Assembly (NCBI GenBank): GCA_023954375.1 | Contig: JAMLIC010000027.1 | Span: forward strand, 55,874 to 119,873 | Source of the DNA: Planctomycetota bacterium | GTDB taxonomy: Bacteria; Planctomycetota; J058 | Direction: 5' to 3' | Length of the DNA stretch: 64,000 bases | Shown here: piece by piece, positions 47,131 to 61,955 of the stretch | Position numbering within the stretch: the stretch's first letter is position 1 | Layout: every line of letters begins with the position of its first letter | Notes under the pieces: generated by a model | The model's database searches: none | The model's input: only the letters and a program-made list of their open reading frames with translations | Told to the model about the DNA's origin: nothing | Position numbers and translations under genes: made by a program

Positions 47131-47362
47131 AGTAGCACCGCCTCCCGAGCACACCGCGCCGCGCCCCCGCGGCGAGAGCCTTAGGGGCGCAGCCTGCTGC
47201 GCCCGAGCGTGGCCGTCGAGGTCCCCTGGCAGGTCGGGCGTGCCGGTCCAGGGGCGCAGCAGGCTGCGCCCCTGCGTCCCTCGGGCGAGCCTGAGCGGCC
47301 GACGCGCGACACCCCGGCGGACGGCAGCTCCCGCCATCCTCCGCCGCAGCCGCGGTCACACC
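47131..47362. repeat. Family B repeat with nested inverted repeat
   Basis: Outer blocks (CCGAGCACACC, GCGAGAGCCTTAGG, GCGAGCCTGAGCGG, CCGCCATCCTCCGCCGCAGC) match copy 1, but a 21-bp inverted pair (GGGGCGCAGCCTGCTGCGCC and its complement) is inserted in the middle. The right end contains the TGA of the PfkB gene (TGTGACCGCGG). Confidence 0.75.
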
Positions 47363-48171
47363 ACGGCCCCGCGCGTGGCCGCCACCCGCGCGCCCAGCCG
47401 CGCCCCGGCGTCCAGCGCCTCCGCCAGCCCCTCCCCGCGTGCGCGCGCGGCCAGGAACGCGCCGGCGAAGGCGTCGCCGCAGCCGGTCGTGTCGACCACG
47501 CGCCCGCCGGGCACCGGCGCCGCGGGGCGAGCGACGCGCTCGCCGCCCGACAGGGCCTGGGCGCCGCGCGGGCCGAGCGTCACCACCACCAGCGCCGCGC
47601 CGTCGCGGGCGCTCAGGGCGGTCAGGCGCTCGATCCGCGTCGCGTCGCGCTCGGCGTGCAGCCCCGCGAACACGACCGACGCCCGGCGCAGGGCCTCGTC
47701 GACGAAGGCGTCGTCGACGTCGGTCATGTTCATCAGGTCGAGCGCCAGCGGCGCGCCCGCCGGCCGCTCGCCCCACACCCAGGCGGCGAGGTCGAGCGTC
47801 GCGTCGAACGTGGGCACGTAGACCAGCTCGGCCTCGCGCGCGGCCGCCGCGGCGGCCGTCCCCGGCCGCCAGCCGGCGAGCACGCCGGGCAGGTAGCCGG
47901 CGAAGTCACGCTCGCCATCCGGCCGGACGGCGATCCGCTGCCGCGGCGTGGCGCCCGGCAGGCGCTCGACGCCCGCCACGTCGACGCCGCGCGCGCGGAG
48001 CAGGTCGGCGAGCGCCGCGCCGTCGTCGCCGATCGGGCCGGCCGCGGCCACGCGCGCGACGCCGGACGCCCGCAGCGCGAACGCGACGTTCAGCGCGCAT
48101 CCGCCGGGCCGTGGGGCCGGCTCGTCGAGATACTCGTCGAGGCCGATGTCGCCGAGCGCCAGGACGTCCAC
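47356..48171 (-). CDS. PfkB-family carbohydrate kinase
   Basis: A 271-residue ribokinase-type enzyme. GGCALNVAFALRASG is the N-terminal PfkB signature and DTTGCGDAFAGAFLAA carries the catalytic Asp of the C-terminal signature. It phosphorylates a sugar or nucleoside; substrate is unknown. GTG 48171 starts the family strand VDVLALGDIGLDEYL, and no strong ribosome site is visible. The TGA lies in a family B repeat. Length is slightly short for the family. Confidence 0.8.
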   Translation of the reverse strand: MDVLALGDIGLDEYLDEPAPRPGGCALNVAFALRASGVARVAAAGPIGDDGAALADLLRARGVDVAGVERLPGATPRQRIAVRPDGERDFAGYLPGVLAGWRPGTAAAAAAREAELVYVPTFDATLDLAAWVWGERPAGAPLALDLMNMTDVDDAFVDEALRRASVVFAGLHAERDATRIERLTALSARDGAALVVVTLGPRGAQALSGGERVARPAAPVPGGRVVDTTGCGDAFAGAFLAARARGEGLAEALDAGARLGARVAATRGAVV

Positions 48172-48309
48172 GTCGCGAAGGATACCCCCTGATGCAGGGT
48201 GGGACGTCCACGACCCATCCCGGGACTTCACCGCCACACGGCACCACCTTGGGGCGAGACGCCGGGGTCCCCGGGGCGAGCGGCGACGGTTCCGGGTTAT
48301 GCTCCGGAC

Positions 48310-50473
<2,164 letters not shown>

Positions 50474-50475
<2 letters not shown>

Positions 50476-50491
50476 CCCCCCCGGGGGGGTC
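50474..50491. terminator. Palindrome overlapping a stop codon
   Basis: GACCCCCCCGGGGGGGTC overlaps the TGA of the kinase-like gene. It is a strong but loop-less GC palindrome. Confidence 0.4.
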
Positions 50492-50513
50492 GCCGTGGGA
50501 GAGACCGGGCGCG

Positions 50514-50519
50514 TAGAAT
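50514..50519 (+). promoter_or_regulatory. Possible -10 box
   Basis: TAGAAT overlaps ATG 50518, which argues that the real start of the next gene is GTG 50566. No -35 is clear. Confidence 0.3.
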
Positions 50520-50565
50520 GGCCGGCGTCTGGAGTTGCGTCCCCACCCCTCGAAGGGCGCGTGGT

Positions 50566-52044
50566 GTGAGCGGAACGAAGAAGCCGGAGCCGCCCAGCAG
50601 CGGGTCGCACGAGCGCCCCGGCAGGTCCACGCCGCGCCCGCCGGCCGGCCCGGCGCCCGCCGACGAGACCCGCGACACCGACCCGTTCGCGAACGAGGAC
50701 CCGATCGACGCCGTGCTCCCGGTCGCGTCGACCTCGGGCGACGACGACTTCGACGCCCTGGGGTTCGACACGAGCTTCGGGATCACCCCCAGCGCGCCGC
50801 CGGGCGCCACGCTCACGCTCACCGACCAGGACGAGACCCCGCCGGCCGGCGTGTTCCTGGGCGAGGACGTGCAGGTGCTGAGCGCCCACACGATCGGGCG
50901 CGCGCTCGCGGAGGCGGACGGCGCCCGGCCCGACGAGCCGCTCCCCGACATGGCCGCGCTGCAGGTGGGCCTGGTGGGGATCGACATCGGCGCCTCGGCC
51001 GCGGTCGTGGCCCGCTTCAACGACGACGGGCAGCACGAGATCGTCCCCAACCAGGAGGACGAGCGCGTCACGCCCATGCAGGTCTTCTTCGACGAGGACG
51101 GCGAGCGCCTGGTCGGCCGCGAGGCGCGGAGCATGGCCGCCTCCGCCCCGGGGCGCGCGGTGGTCGACCTCAAGGAGATGATCGCCGACCCGTTCTTCCG
51201 CCTGAGCGCCGGCGGCGCGGACGGCGAGGTCGACTCGCAGGCGGTGCTGGGCATGGTGCTCGGACGCCTCCTCGAGGACGTCGCCCGCCAGGCGGGTGCG
51301 CCGCCCACGCACGTGGCGCTGGCGGCCCCGGCGTGGTTCGCCGAGACGCAGCGCGAGACCTTGCGCCGCGCCGTCGAGCGCGCCGGGGTGACGCTCGTCG
51401 GGATCACCGACGAGGCGCTGGCCGCCGCCGTCCCCTACTCGCTGCGCCTGCCCGACCTGAACCCGCGGCTCGCCCTGGTGTTCGACCTCGGGCACGCGGC
51501 GCTCGGCGTGGGGGTCGTCCGCTGCGCCGGCGGCGACATCCAGGTGCTGGCGCAGGACGCGCGGCGCGAGCTCGGCTCCGCGCGCTGGGACCTCCTGATC
51601 GCGCAGGAGGCCGCGCGCAAGTTCAAGCAAGCGCACACGTTCGACCCCATGCAGGACAAGGGCGGCGCGATCGACCTCAGGCTCCGCGCCGAGGACGCCA
51701 AGCGCGAGCTCTCGCGCCGCACGCAGACGACGCTCACCGTCTCGGCGCGCGGGAAGGTGCTCAAGGTGGGCTTCACCCGCGCGGGGCTCGAGGACGCGGC
51801 CAAGGACCTGGTCCAGAAGAGCCTGGCCTTCGCCCGCGAGGTCCGCGACCAGGCCGGGGTCGGCTCGTGGGCCGAGGTCGACGCGCTGATCATGACCGGC
51901 GGGGGCTCGCGCACGCCGGTCGTGCGCGCCGCGCTGGCGGCCGAGGTCGGGCGCGCGGCCGAGCGGGGGATCGGCGCCGAGGAGGGCGTGGCGATCGGCG
52001 CCCTCTACTGGGGAACGCTTGAGCGACACCGGCAAGCCCGCTGA
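50566..52044 (+). CDS. Hsp70-like actin-fold ATPase without substrate domain
   Basis: A 492-residue protein. About 135 disordered, Pro/Asp-rich residues precede an Hsp70-type ATPase: GIDIGASAAVV (phosphate 1), FDLGHAALGVGVV (phosphate 2) and MTGGGSRTPVVRAAL (adenosine). There is no C-terminal peptide-binding domain, so it is not a classical DnaK. I chose GTG 50566 because AAGGG lies 6 bases upstream; ATG 50518 is an alternative. It is between an atypical kinase and a small membrane protein, so it may be part of a signalling complex. Confidence 0.75.
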   Translation: MSGTKKPEPPSSGSHERPGRSTPRPPAGPAPADETRDTDPFANEDPIDAVLPVASTSGDDDFDALGFDTSFGITPSAPPGATLTLTDQDETPPAGVFLGEDVQVLSAHTIGRALAEADGARPDEPLPDMAALQVGLVGIDIGASAAVVARFNDDGQHEIVPNQEDERVTPMQVFFDEDGERLVGREARSMAASAPGRAVVDLKEMIADPFFRLSAGGADGEVDSQAVLGMVLGRLLEDVARQAGAPPTHVALAAPAWFAETQRETLRRAVERAGVTLVGITDEALAAAVPYSLRLPDLNPRLALVFDLGHAALGVGVVRCAGGDIQVLAQDARRELGSARWDLLIAQEAARKFKQAHTFDPMQDKGGAIDLRLRAEDAKRELSRRTQTTLTVSARGKVLKVGFTRAGLEDAAKDLVQKSLAFAREVRDQAGVGSWAEVDALIMTGGGSRTPVVRAALAAEVGRAAERGIGAEEGVAIGALYWGTLERHRQAR

Positions 52045-52648
52045 GGCGCCCCGGCCGGCGCCGTCCGCCGCGGTCGCCCGCGGGGGCCGCTGCGGCAAGC
52101 TGGTGCTCGGCGCCCTCGTCGCCGGAGCGGTCTTCTGCGGCTACATCGGCTGGGCGCTCCACGCCTCGCAGGCCGACGCGCCGCTCCCCTTCGAGCCGGT
52201 GGCCTACCGCCCCCTCGAGGAGGCGCTGCTCACGGCGAAGTTCGAGGTCCTCGAGCTCGGCGGGCGCGTGCTCGGCCGCGCGACCGACGTCGAGCTCTCG
52301 CCGCGCGAGGTGAACCTCCTGCTCTTCGGCCACGCCGGCCACACGGCGACCGAGAAGGCGCGCGTCCTGCTCGAGGGCGACCTGCTCGAGGTCGAGGCCT
52401 CGCGCCCGCGCGGCGCGGGCTCGCTCAACCTGACCGCGACCCTGCGCCCCTCGCTGGGCCCGACGACGACCACCGTCGAGGTGCTCGAGGCCCGCGTGGG
52501 CGACTACCCCGCCGACCCGCTCACGCGCGGGCTCCTGCGCCGCTGGCTCGAGGCGCGCCTGCAGGAGGTCCGCGCCCGCGACCCGCGCCTCGGGCGGGTG
52601 AAGGCCCTGTGGGTGGAGAAGGGCAAGGTCCGCCTCGTCTATGAGTGA
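52019..52648 (+). CDS. Hypothetical single-pass membrane protein
   Basis: A 209-residue protein starting at TTG 52019 and overlapping the Hsp70-like gene by 26 bases. One membrane span lies at about residues 28-47 (KLVLGALVAGAVFCGYIGWA). The outside part has beta-strand character (LGRATDVELSPREVNLLLFG; SLNLTATLRPSL). I know no family; it may hold an envelope or transport partner. The overlap implies co-translation. Confidence 0.6.
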   Translation: MSDTGKPAEAPRPAPSAAVARGGRCGKLVLGALVAGAVFCGYIGWALHASQADAPLPFEPVAYRPLEEALLTAKFEVLELGGRVLGRATDVELSPREVNLLLFGHAGHTATEKARVLLEGDLLEVEASRPRGAGSLNLTATLRPSLGPTTTTVEVLEARVGDYPADPLTRGLLRRWLEARLQEVRARDPRLGRVKALWVEKGKVRLVYE

Positions 52649-52672
52649 GCGCGGGTGCGGCCGCAGCCGCGA

Positions 52673-53473
52673 TCACACCACGCTGAGCGTGCGCCCGCTC
52701 TGGGCGTAGAAGGCCATGGGGTTGTCCCACACGACCTTGCGCACCTGCTCGGGCGTGTAGCCGCGGCGGCGCATCTCGTGCGCGACGCGGGCGACCGACA
52801 GGGCGTCGGAGTGGCCCCAGTCGGCGCTCGAGTTGACCATCATGCGCTCGGTGCCGTGCTCGTCGAGGATGTTCACGGCGCGCTCGGGGGAGAGCTTGGT
52901 CACCGGGTAGACGGTGTGGCCGGCCCAGCAGCCGAAGTCGCGGCAGAGGCCGATCGTCTCCTCGGTGTTGTGGTCGATCAGGGTGCGCTCGGCGGGGAAG
53001 TCGTGCTCGCGCACCATGTCGATGATCCGCTGCACGCCCGCGCGCTTGTTGCGGTGCGGCGTATGGACCATGAGCGGCAGGTGGTGCTTCTTGGCCAGCT
53101 CGATCTGGGCGTGGGCCGCCTCGACCTCGGGCTCCGTGATGTCGTCGAGGCCGATCTCGCCCACCGCGACGCAGCGCTCGTGCACGAGGAAGGTCTCGAG
53201 CTCCGCCAGGACGTCCTTCGCCAGCTGCCGGTCGTTGGCCTCGCGCGGGTTGAGCGCGATGCAGGAGTAGTGGGCGATCCCGTACTGGCGGGCGCGGTCG
53301 CCCTCGAACCGCAGGATGTGGTTGAAGTAGTCGCGGAAGGTCCCGGGCGAGGTCCGCGGCTCGCCGAGCCAGAACGACGGCTCGACGACGACGCGGTAGC
53401 CGGCGAGCGCCATCTTCTCGTAGTCGTCGGTGACCCGGGAGATCATGTGGATGTGCGGGTCGCAGATGTCCAT
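52673..53473 (-). CDS. TatD-type metal-dependent hydrolase
   Basis: A 266-residue amidohydrolase. The metal ligands are DPHIHM (HxH), VGEIGLDD (Glu), LMVHTPHRN (His), IDHN (His/Asp) and SSADWGH (Asp). The sequence (VVEPSFWLGEPRTSPGTF, IALNPREANDRQL) resembles the TatD-like protein of Ebo clusters, but no other Ebo gene is nearby, so I do not use that name. ATG 53473 follows GGAGGAGCG. The stop is near a short family B-like end (GCCGCAGCCGCGATCACA). Confidence 0.85.
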   Translation of the reverse strand: MDICDPHIHMISRVTDDYEKMALAGYRVVVEPSFWLGEPRTSPGTFRDYFNHILRFEGDRARQYGIAHYSCIALNPREANDRQLAKDVLAELETFLVHERCVAVGEIGLDDITEPEVEAAHAQIELAKKHHLPLMVHTPHRNKRAGVQRIIDMVREHDFPAERTLIDHNTEETIGLCRDFGCWAGHTVYPVTKLSPERAVNILDEHGTERMMVNSSADWGHSDALSVARVAHEMRRRGYTPEQVRKVVWDNPMAFYAQSGRTLSVV

Positions 53474-53676
53474 GGCGCTCCTCCGGCGGGGGCGCATCCT
53501 AACCCGAGCGCCGGCCGCGGACCGGCCTGGCCGGCCGCCCCGCGCGGTCGTCAAGGTCCACGGCGCGGCCGTCCTCTCCGCGCGGCTTGTTTTATCCCCT
53601 TGCCACTGCTACTGTTCCACGCTGAGTCACCACCTCGAAGGAAGACCGGCGCGTCAGCCGCGCGCCGAGGGGTTCG
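53474..53676. other. Intergenic region with weak promoter
   Basis: It separates divergent genes. TTGTTT at about 53587 and TACTGT 17 bases on form a poor sigma70-like pair. The rest shows no gene. Confidence 0.3.
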
Positions 53677-56600
53677 ATGGGCCTGCGCGGGAGCGTCCGG
53701 GCGTTCAGCCTGGAGCAGCTGCTCAACTTCCTGTCCGCCAGCGGACACCGCGGCACGCTCTCGATCTTCCACGAGGACGCGCAGAAGACCCTGTACCTGC
53801 ACCAGGGCGGGCTCTACTTCGAGCGCTCGAACTGGAGCTTCCGCCTGGGCGACGCGCTCGTGCGCCGGGCCGAGCTCACGCACGACCAGCTGGCGCGCGC
53901 CGTCGCCGAGCAGGAGAAGAGCGGGGCGACGGAGCGCCTGGGCGAGGTGCTCGTGCGCCTGGGCTTCGTCACGCCGGAGCGGATCCTCGCCGCGCGGCGC
54001 TTCCAGGTCGAGGAGGAGATCTACGAGCTCTTCGGCTGGCAGGACGCCTTCTTCGAGTTCGCGAAGGACAAGCTCCCGCCCGACTTCGAGCAGCGCCTCG
54101 GCGACCCCGAGGAGTTCCGCTTCGACGTCCAGTCGCTCCTCATGGAGGCGGCGCGGCGCCTCGACGAGTGGCAGGCGATCCGCGAGGCGCTCCCCTCGGA
54201 GAAGCGCCTCCTGGTCCTCTCCGACCGCGAGGGCGCCTGGGAGCACGCCACGACCGCGCTGGTCACCGCCGGCTCGCGCGTCGTCACGCCGGACAGCGTG
54301 TTCGACGGGCGCACGCCGCTGGCCGACCTGGCGCGCGTCCTCGGCCTGTCGCGCTTCGAGGCGCTCGCGCTGGCGACGCGCCTCCTGCGCGGCGGCGACG
54401 TGCGCTCGCTCCTGCGCCACGAGCTCGAGTCGCGCTTCCGCGCCGCGCTCGAGGCGGACCTCGAGCAGGCGATCGCCCTCTACGAGTGCGCGCTCGAGGC
54501 GCCCGAGTTCGAGGCCCGCGGGCGCTTCCTCGACCGCGTGCTCTTCGGCTGCGCGGCCTTCCGCGAGCGCTCGGCCGTGGAGCGCCTGCACGTCGACGCG
54601 CGCGTCACGGGCAAGCGGGCGTTCGAGATGCTCCTGGCGCTCTTCCGCCAGGGGATCACCTGCGAGTACTCCGCCCGCGAGGAGGCCCGCTCGCACGTGC
54701 TGGGGCTGGGCAAGTCGGCGCTCCTCTGGCGCGTGCCGGAGGGCGCGACGCCGCCGAACATCCTCAAGCACCTCCTGGCCCGGACGCCGATCCCCGAGGC
54801 CGACCTGGCGAAGGTGCGCGAGCAGCAGCGCGAGACGGGCCGCCCGATCCAGGCGATCCTCGTGGCCGGCGGCCTCGTGACCATGGACGCGTGGTTCCGG
54901 GCGCAGAAGGACGCGCTGCTCGACGAGCTGTTCGGGGTCTTCTTCCTGCGCCGCCCCTACGTCGAGGTGAAGACGGGCGACCAGCGGCTCCAGGGGCAGG
55001 GCCTCGACATCGAGGTCCCGATGCTCCCCTGGCTCCACGCGGAGGTCATGCGCGAGATCCGGCAGTGGGAGACCATGCTGGGGACGATCCCCTCGGTGCG
55101 CTCGATCTTCCGGCTCACGCCGAAGGGGGAGAAGTCGGTCGTCGGCCCCGACGACCTGCTGGCGCAGTTCGACGGCCAGCGCTCGCTCGAGGAGATCCTC
55201 AAGGCGCAGACCCGCTCGCCGCCCGAGTTCTTCGCCTGGGTCTACGAGCGCATCGAGGGCGGGCGCATCGAGGGGATCTCGCCCGACGACTACTCGGCCC
55301 GGATCGAGGAGGCGGCGCGCCAGGGGCAGCGGCCCGAGGCGATCGCCTGCTGCGTCGCGGCGATCGAGTCGGTGCCCGACCCGACGCCCTTCCGGGAGCG
55401 CCTCAAGGGCCTGCAGGCGATCACCGCCGAGATCACCATGCAGACCTCGCGGCACACGCTGCGCGGCGACCTGGCCTCGTTCTCGCTGCCCGAGGTGCTG
55501 CAGAGCTTCTACATGACGAAGCGCTCGGGCACGCTCCGCGTCGAGCTGAAGACCGAGCTCGAGACCCGCTGGCGGCAGCTCTACTTCGACCGCGGCGAGG
55601 TCTACCTGCTCGCGGGCGACCACCAGGAGCTCGCCGACGACGACCTCGTCGACGAGCTCATCGTCGGCGGCAACCTGACCGAGGACCAGATCGCGTCCGC
55701 CGCCGCCGCGCAGATGAAGGACGAGGTCTACGACATCTTCCTCTGGGACGGCGCCGAGTACGAGTTCGCGGCCGACCACCTGCCGCGCGAGTTCACGCAG
55801 GCGAGCTCGCGCCGCAAGGTGCGCCTGAACACCTACGGCTTCCTCCTCGAGGCGGTGCGGCGCATCAGCGAGTGGGAGGAGGTGCGCAAGGTCATCCCGT
55901 CGGACGACGTCGTCCTCTCCTTCCCGAGCAACGAGGCCAAGCTGCGCGCGATCAGCGGCCAGGGCGCCAAGGACCTGCTGCTCCTCGTCGACGGCCGGCA
56001 TCCGATCGCCGACCTGGTGCGCATCTCGGGCGTCCCGCGCTTCAAGGCCTTCGTGCAGCTGGCCGAGCTCATGCGCGACGGGCTCCTCGCGGCGGTCGAC
56101 ATCTCGGAGCGCGAGGCCGCCGACGAGCGGGCGCTGGTCGCCTCGAACCTGCCCACCTCGGGCGTGATCGAGCCGGGCTTCGTCGGGCAGCTCCAGTTCG
56201 TCGGCACCCTGCAGGACATGGCGTCGGCGGGCCTCACGGGCGTCCTGCGCCTCACCGACGGGCGGCGCAGCAAGGAGATGGCGCTGATCGACGGCGCCCC
56301 CTACCGGACGCAGCCGTTCCGCCCGCGCGGCGGGGCCGACGCGAACGGGACCGGCCTCGTGCAGGAGTCGACCCAGGACGCGGCCGAGGACGTCAGCGAG
56401 TGCTTCTCGTGGCAGGGGACGCGCTTCGAGCTGCTGGTCGGCACCCTGCCGCCGCGGCTGGCCGACGCCGCCGCGCGCGACGTCCTGCGCCTCGAGCCGG
56501 ACGCCTTCTTCGACACCTTCGCCCAGGCCGGCGAGCGCTGGGGCCTCGTGGCCGAGCTCGTCCCGAAGGACAAGACCGTCGGCTTCACCGGCGACGACGC

Positions 56601-56808
56601 GCGCGAGACCGCCCGGCGCCGCGCCGGCGCGCACGGCGAGCTCGTCGACCTGCTCGACGGCACCCGCACGCCCGAGGACATCGCCCGCGTCTCGGGCAAG
56701 CGCTTCGCGGCCATGAGCTGGATCGCCGGCCTGTTCGAGGACGGGCTCGTCGAGCCGGTCGAGCCGCCCCAGGAGGGCGGCGACGAGGAGTGGGACATCA
56801 GCCTGTGA
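53677..56808 (+). CDS. Large DUF4388 (PATAN-type) repeat protein
   Basis: A 1043-residue cytoplasmic protein. DUF4388 domains are visible at residues 1-130 (LRGSVRAFSLEQLLNFLSAS), about 588-715 (LRGDLASFSLPEVLQSFYMT) and about 838-960. DUF4388/PATAN modules are found in regulators of Myxococcota and cyanobacteria. Repeating ASELTHDQLARAV-like helical segments lie between. Function is unclear; output or scaffold in motility or signalling is an inference. ATG 53677 has GAGGGG upstream. A perfect inverted repeat follows the stop. Confidence 0.8.
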   Translation: MGLRGSVRAFSLEQLLNFLSASGHRGTLSIFHEDAQKTLYLHQGGLYFERSNWSFRLGDALVRRAELTHDQLARAVAEQEKSGATERLGEVLVRLGFVTPERILAARRFQVEEEIYELFGWQDAFFEFAKDKLPPDFEQRLGDPEEFRFDVQSLLMEAARRLDEWQAIREALPSEKRLLVLSDREGAWEHATTALVTAGSRVVTPDSVFDGRTPLADLARVLGLSRFEALALATRLLRGGDVRSLLRHELESRFRAALEADLEQAIALYECALEAPEFEARGRFLDRVLFGCAAFRERSAVERLHVDARVTGKRAFEMLLALFRQGITCEYSAREEARSHVLGLGKSALLWRVPEGATPPNILKHLLARTPIPEADLAKVREQQRETGRPIQAILVAGGLVTMDAWFRAQKDALLDELFGVFFLRRPYVEVKTGDQRLQGQGLDIEVPMLPWLHAEVMREIRQWETMLGTIPSVRSIFRLTPKGEKSVVGPDDLLAQFDGQRSLEEILKAQTRSPPEFFAWVYERIEGGRIEGISPDDYSARIEEAARQGQRPEAIACCVAAIESVPDPTPFRERLKGLQAITAEITMQTSRHTLRGDLASFSLPEVLQSFYMTKRSGTLRVELKTELETRWRQLYFDRGEVYLLAGDHQELADDDLVDELIVGGNLTEDQIASAAAAQMKDEVYDIFLWDGAEYEFAADHLPREFTQASSRRKVRLNTYGFLLEAVRRISEWEEVRKVIPSDDVVLSFPSNEAKLRAISGQGAKDLLLLVDGRHPIADLVRISGVPRFKAFVQLAELMRDGLLAAVDISEREAADERALVASNLPTSGVIEPGFVGQLQFVGTLQDMASAGLTGVLRLTDGRRSKEMALIDGAPYRTQPFRPRGGADANGTGLVQESTQDAAEDVSECFSWQGTRFELLVGTLPPRLADAAARDVLRLEPDAFFDTFAQAGERWGLVAELVPKDKTVGFTGDDARETARRRAGAHGELVDLLDGTRTPEDIARVSGKRFAAMSWIAGLFEDGLVEPVEPPQEGGDEEWDISL

Positions 56809-56822
56809 GCGCGCTGACCGCT

Positions 56823-56919
56823 CATGGGACACGGAGGCAACGAAGGTCGACGGAGGTCACGGAGATGGGAACAAGACCTCCATGACCTTCGTGGACCTTC
56901 GTTGCCTCCGTGTCCCATG
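56823..56919. terminator. Long perfect inverted repeat after the DUF4388 gene
   Basis: Arms at 56823-56848 and 56894-56919 are identical in reverse over 26 bases (CATGGGACACGGAGGCAACG onward). An inner GGAGGTC/GACCTCC pair lies in the 45-base loop. The TGA of the DUF4388 gene, 14 bases before, starts a small stem of its own. Confidence 0.75.
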
Positions 56920-56987
56920 TGAGCCCACACGGTCGACCACGCACCCGGTGGGCGCCCCTCCGACGCGATGCGGTATGCTCCTCTCCC

Positions 56988-60518
<3,531 letters not shown>

Positions 60519-60525
60519 TCAGCAG

Positions 60526-60585
60526 TTGGCTCTTAGCTGTTAGCAGTTAGCGACTAAAAGTCAACAGCTAACAGCTAAAAGCTAA
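60526..60585. terminator. AT-rich hairpin at the end of the fused kinase gene
   Basis: TTAGCTGTTAGC (60533) pairs with GCTAACAGCTAA (60567), with longer partial arms on both sides. It is sharply AT-richer than its surroundings and lies between convergent gene ends. Confidence 0.7.
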
Positions 60586-60591
60586 ACGTGG

Positions 60592-61914
60592 CTATCCCCG
60601 CGCCCGCGGGTGGCGCGGGCGGCGCCGCTCCTCGAGCAGGTGCCGGATCACCGCCACCGTGCGCGCGGTCGCGCCGCGCGCGGCGAGGAGCGCCTGGCGC
60701 CCGCGCTCGCCCATGGCCCGGGCGGCCTCGGGCCGCTCGAGGAGCTCGCCGAGCGCCCGCTCGAGCTCGGCCTCGTTCGCGATGAGCCGCGCGCCGCCGG
60801 CCACGAGCAGGCGCTCGACCGGCTCGATGAAGTTCTCGTAGCTGGGCCCGAACGCGGTCGGCTTGCCGAGCAGGACGGGCTCGAGCATGTTCTGCCCGCC
60901 GTGCGGGATCAGGCTGCCGCCCACGAACACGACGTCGGCCGCCGCGTAGAGGCGCCCGAGCTCGCCGATCGTGTCGACGAGGAGCACCGCGCCGGGGGGC
61001 AGCGGCGCCGTGTCGCCGGCCTGCAGCCGCTCGGTCCGGCGCACCGGCTGCTCGCCGAGGTCGGTCACGAGCCGGCGCACGTCCTCGGTGCGCTCGGTGT
61101 GGCGCGGGACGAGGACGAGGCGCAGCCCGGGCGCGCGCGCGCGCAGCCGCTGGTAGGCGAGGACCAGGGCGCGCTCCTCGCCCGGGTGGGTCGAGCCGCC
61201 GATGATGACGGCCTCGCCCTCCCCGACGCCCATGTCGCGGCGCACCGCCCCGCCGTCGGCGTCGGCGGCGACGCGGAGCTGGTCGTACTTCATGGACCCG
61301 GTGATGTGGATCTGCCGGCCGGGGATCCCCAGGCGGCGGAAGCGCGCCGCGTAGGTCTCGTCCTGCACGCAGAAGCGGCCAATCTTGCCGATCGGGTCGA
61401 AGAGCCAGCGGCGCACGAGCCGGTAGCCGCGGTAGCTCTTCTCGCTGATCCGGCCGTTGACGAGCGCGATCGGGACGCGCCGACGCCAGGCCTCGCCCAG
61501 GAAGTTCGGCCAGATCTCGAGCTCCACCAGCACGACGAGGTCGGGGCGGATCGCGTCGAAGCAGCGCCGCACCGAGAACGACAGGTCGAGCGGGTAGTAG
61601 AAGACGCGCCGGTCCGGGTAGCCGCGGCGCGCGACCTCCTGCCCCGTGCCGGTGGTCGTCGAGAGCACGACCTCGTACTCCGGGAGCTCCCGCTCGAGCG
61701 CGTCGATCAGCGGCGCCGCGGCGCGGATCTCGCCCACCGACACGCCGTGGATCCAGATGCACGGCCGCTGCCCCGGGCGCGGCGGGCAGCGGCCGAGCCG
61801 CTCCGCGAGGCCGGCCAGGTGGCGCCGCCCCCGGGCCGGGGCGACCTTCCAGGCGATCCACGGCCAGGCGAGCTGCAGGGCGCCGTAGTAGGCGAAGTCG
61901 ACGATCGTGGGCAC
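60592..61914 (-). CDS. waaA: 3-deoxy-D-manno-octulosonic acid (Kdo) transferase
   Basis: A 440-residue glycosyltransferase that adds Kdo to lipid A precursor at the inner membrane. Family motifs are HGVSVGEIRAAAPLI, VLSTTTGTGQEVA, LVELEIWPNF, GSMKYDQL and FVGGSLIPHGGQNMLEP. The N-terminus holds a membrane anchor (YYGALQLAWPWIAW). GTG 61914 starts just before that anchor; no strong ribosome site is seen. It shows an LPS-producing diderm. It is 41 bases from the upstream methyltransferase stop. Confidence 0.9.
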   Translation of the reverse strand: MPTIVDFAYYGALQLAWPWIAWKVAPARGRRHLAGLAERLGRCPPRPGQRPCIWIHGVSVGEIRAAAPLIDALERELPEYEVVLSTTTGTGQEVARRGYPDRRVFYYPLDLSFSVRRCFDAIRPDLVVLVELEIWPNFLGEAWRRRVPIALVNGRISEKSYRGYRLVRRWLFDPIGKIGRFCVQDETYAARFRRLGIPGRQIHITGSMKYDQLRVAADADGGAVRRDMGVGEGEAVIIGGSTHPGEERALVLAYQRLRARAPGLRLVLVPRHTERTEDVRRLVTDLGEQPVRRTERLQAGDTAPLPPGAVLLVDTIGELGRLYAAADVVFVGGSLIPHGGQNMLEPVLLGKPTAFGPSYENFIEPVERLLVAGGARLIANEAELERALGELLERPEAARAMGERGRQALLAARGATARTVAVIRHLLEERRRPRHPRARG

Positions 61915-61955
61915 CGGCGTCAGAGCATAGTCGAAGGTGCGCCCGCTCGTGCGGG

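Noticed and set aside
52673..53473. Ebo cluster
   Set aside because: Only one TatD-like gene resembles an Ebo member; no other Ebo genes are adjacent.
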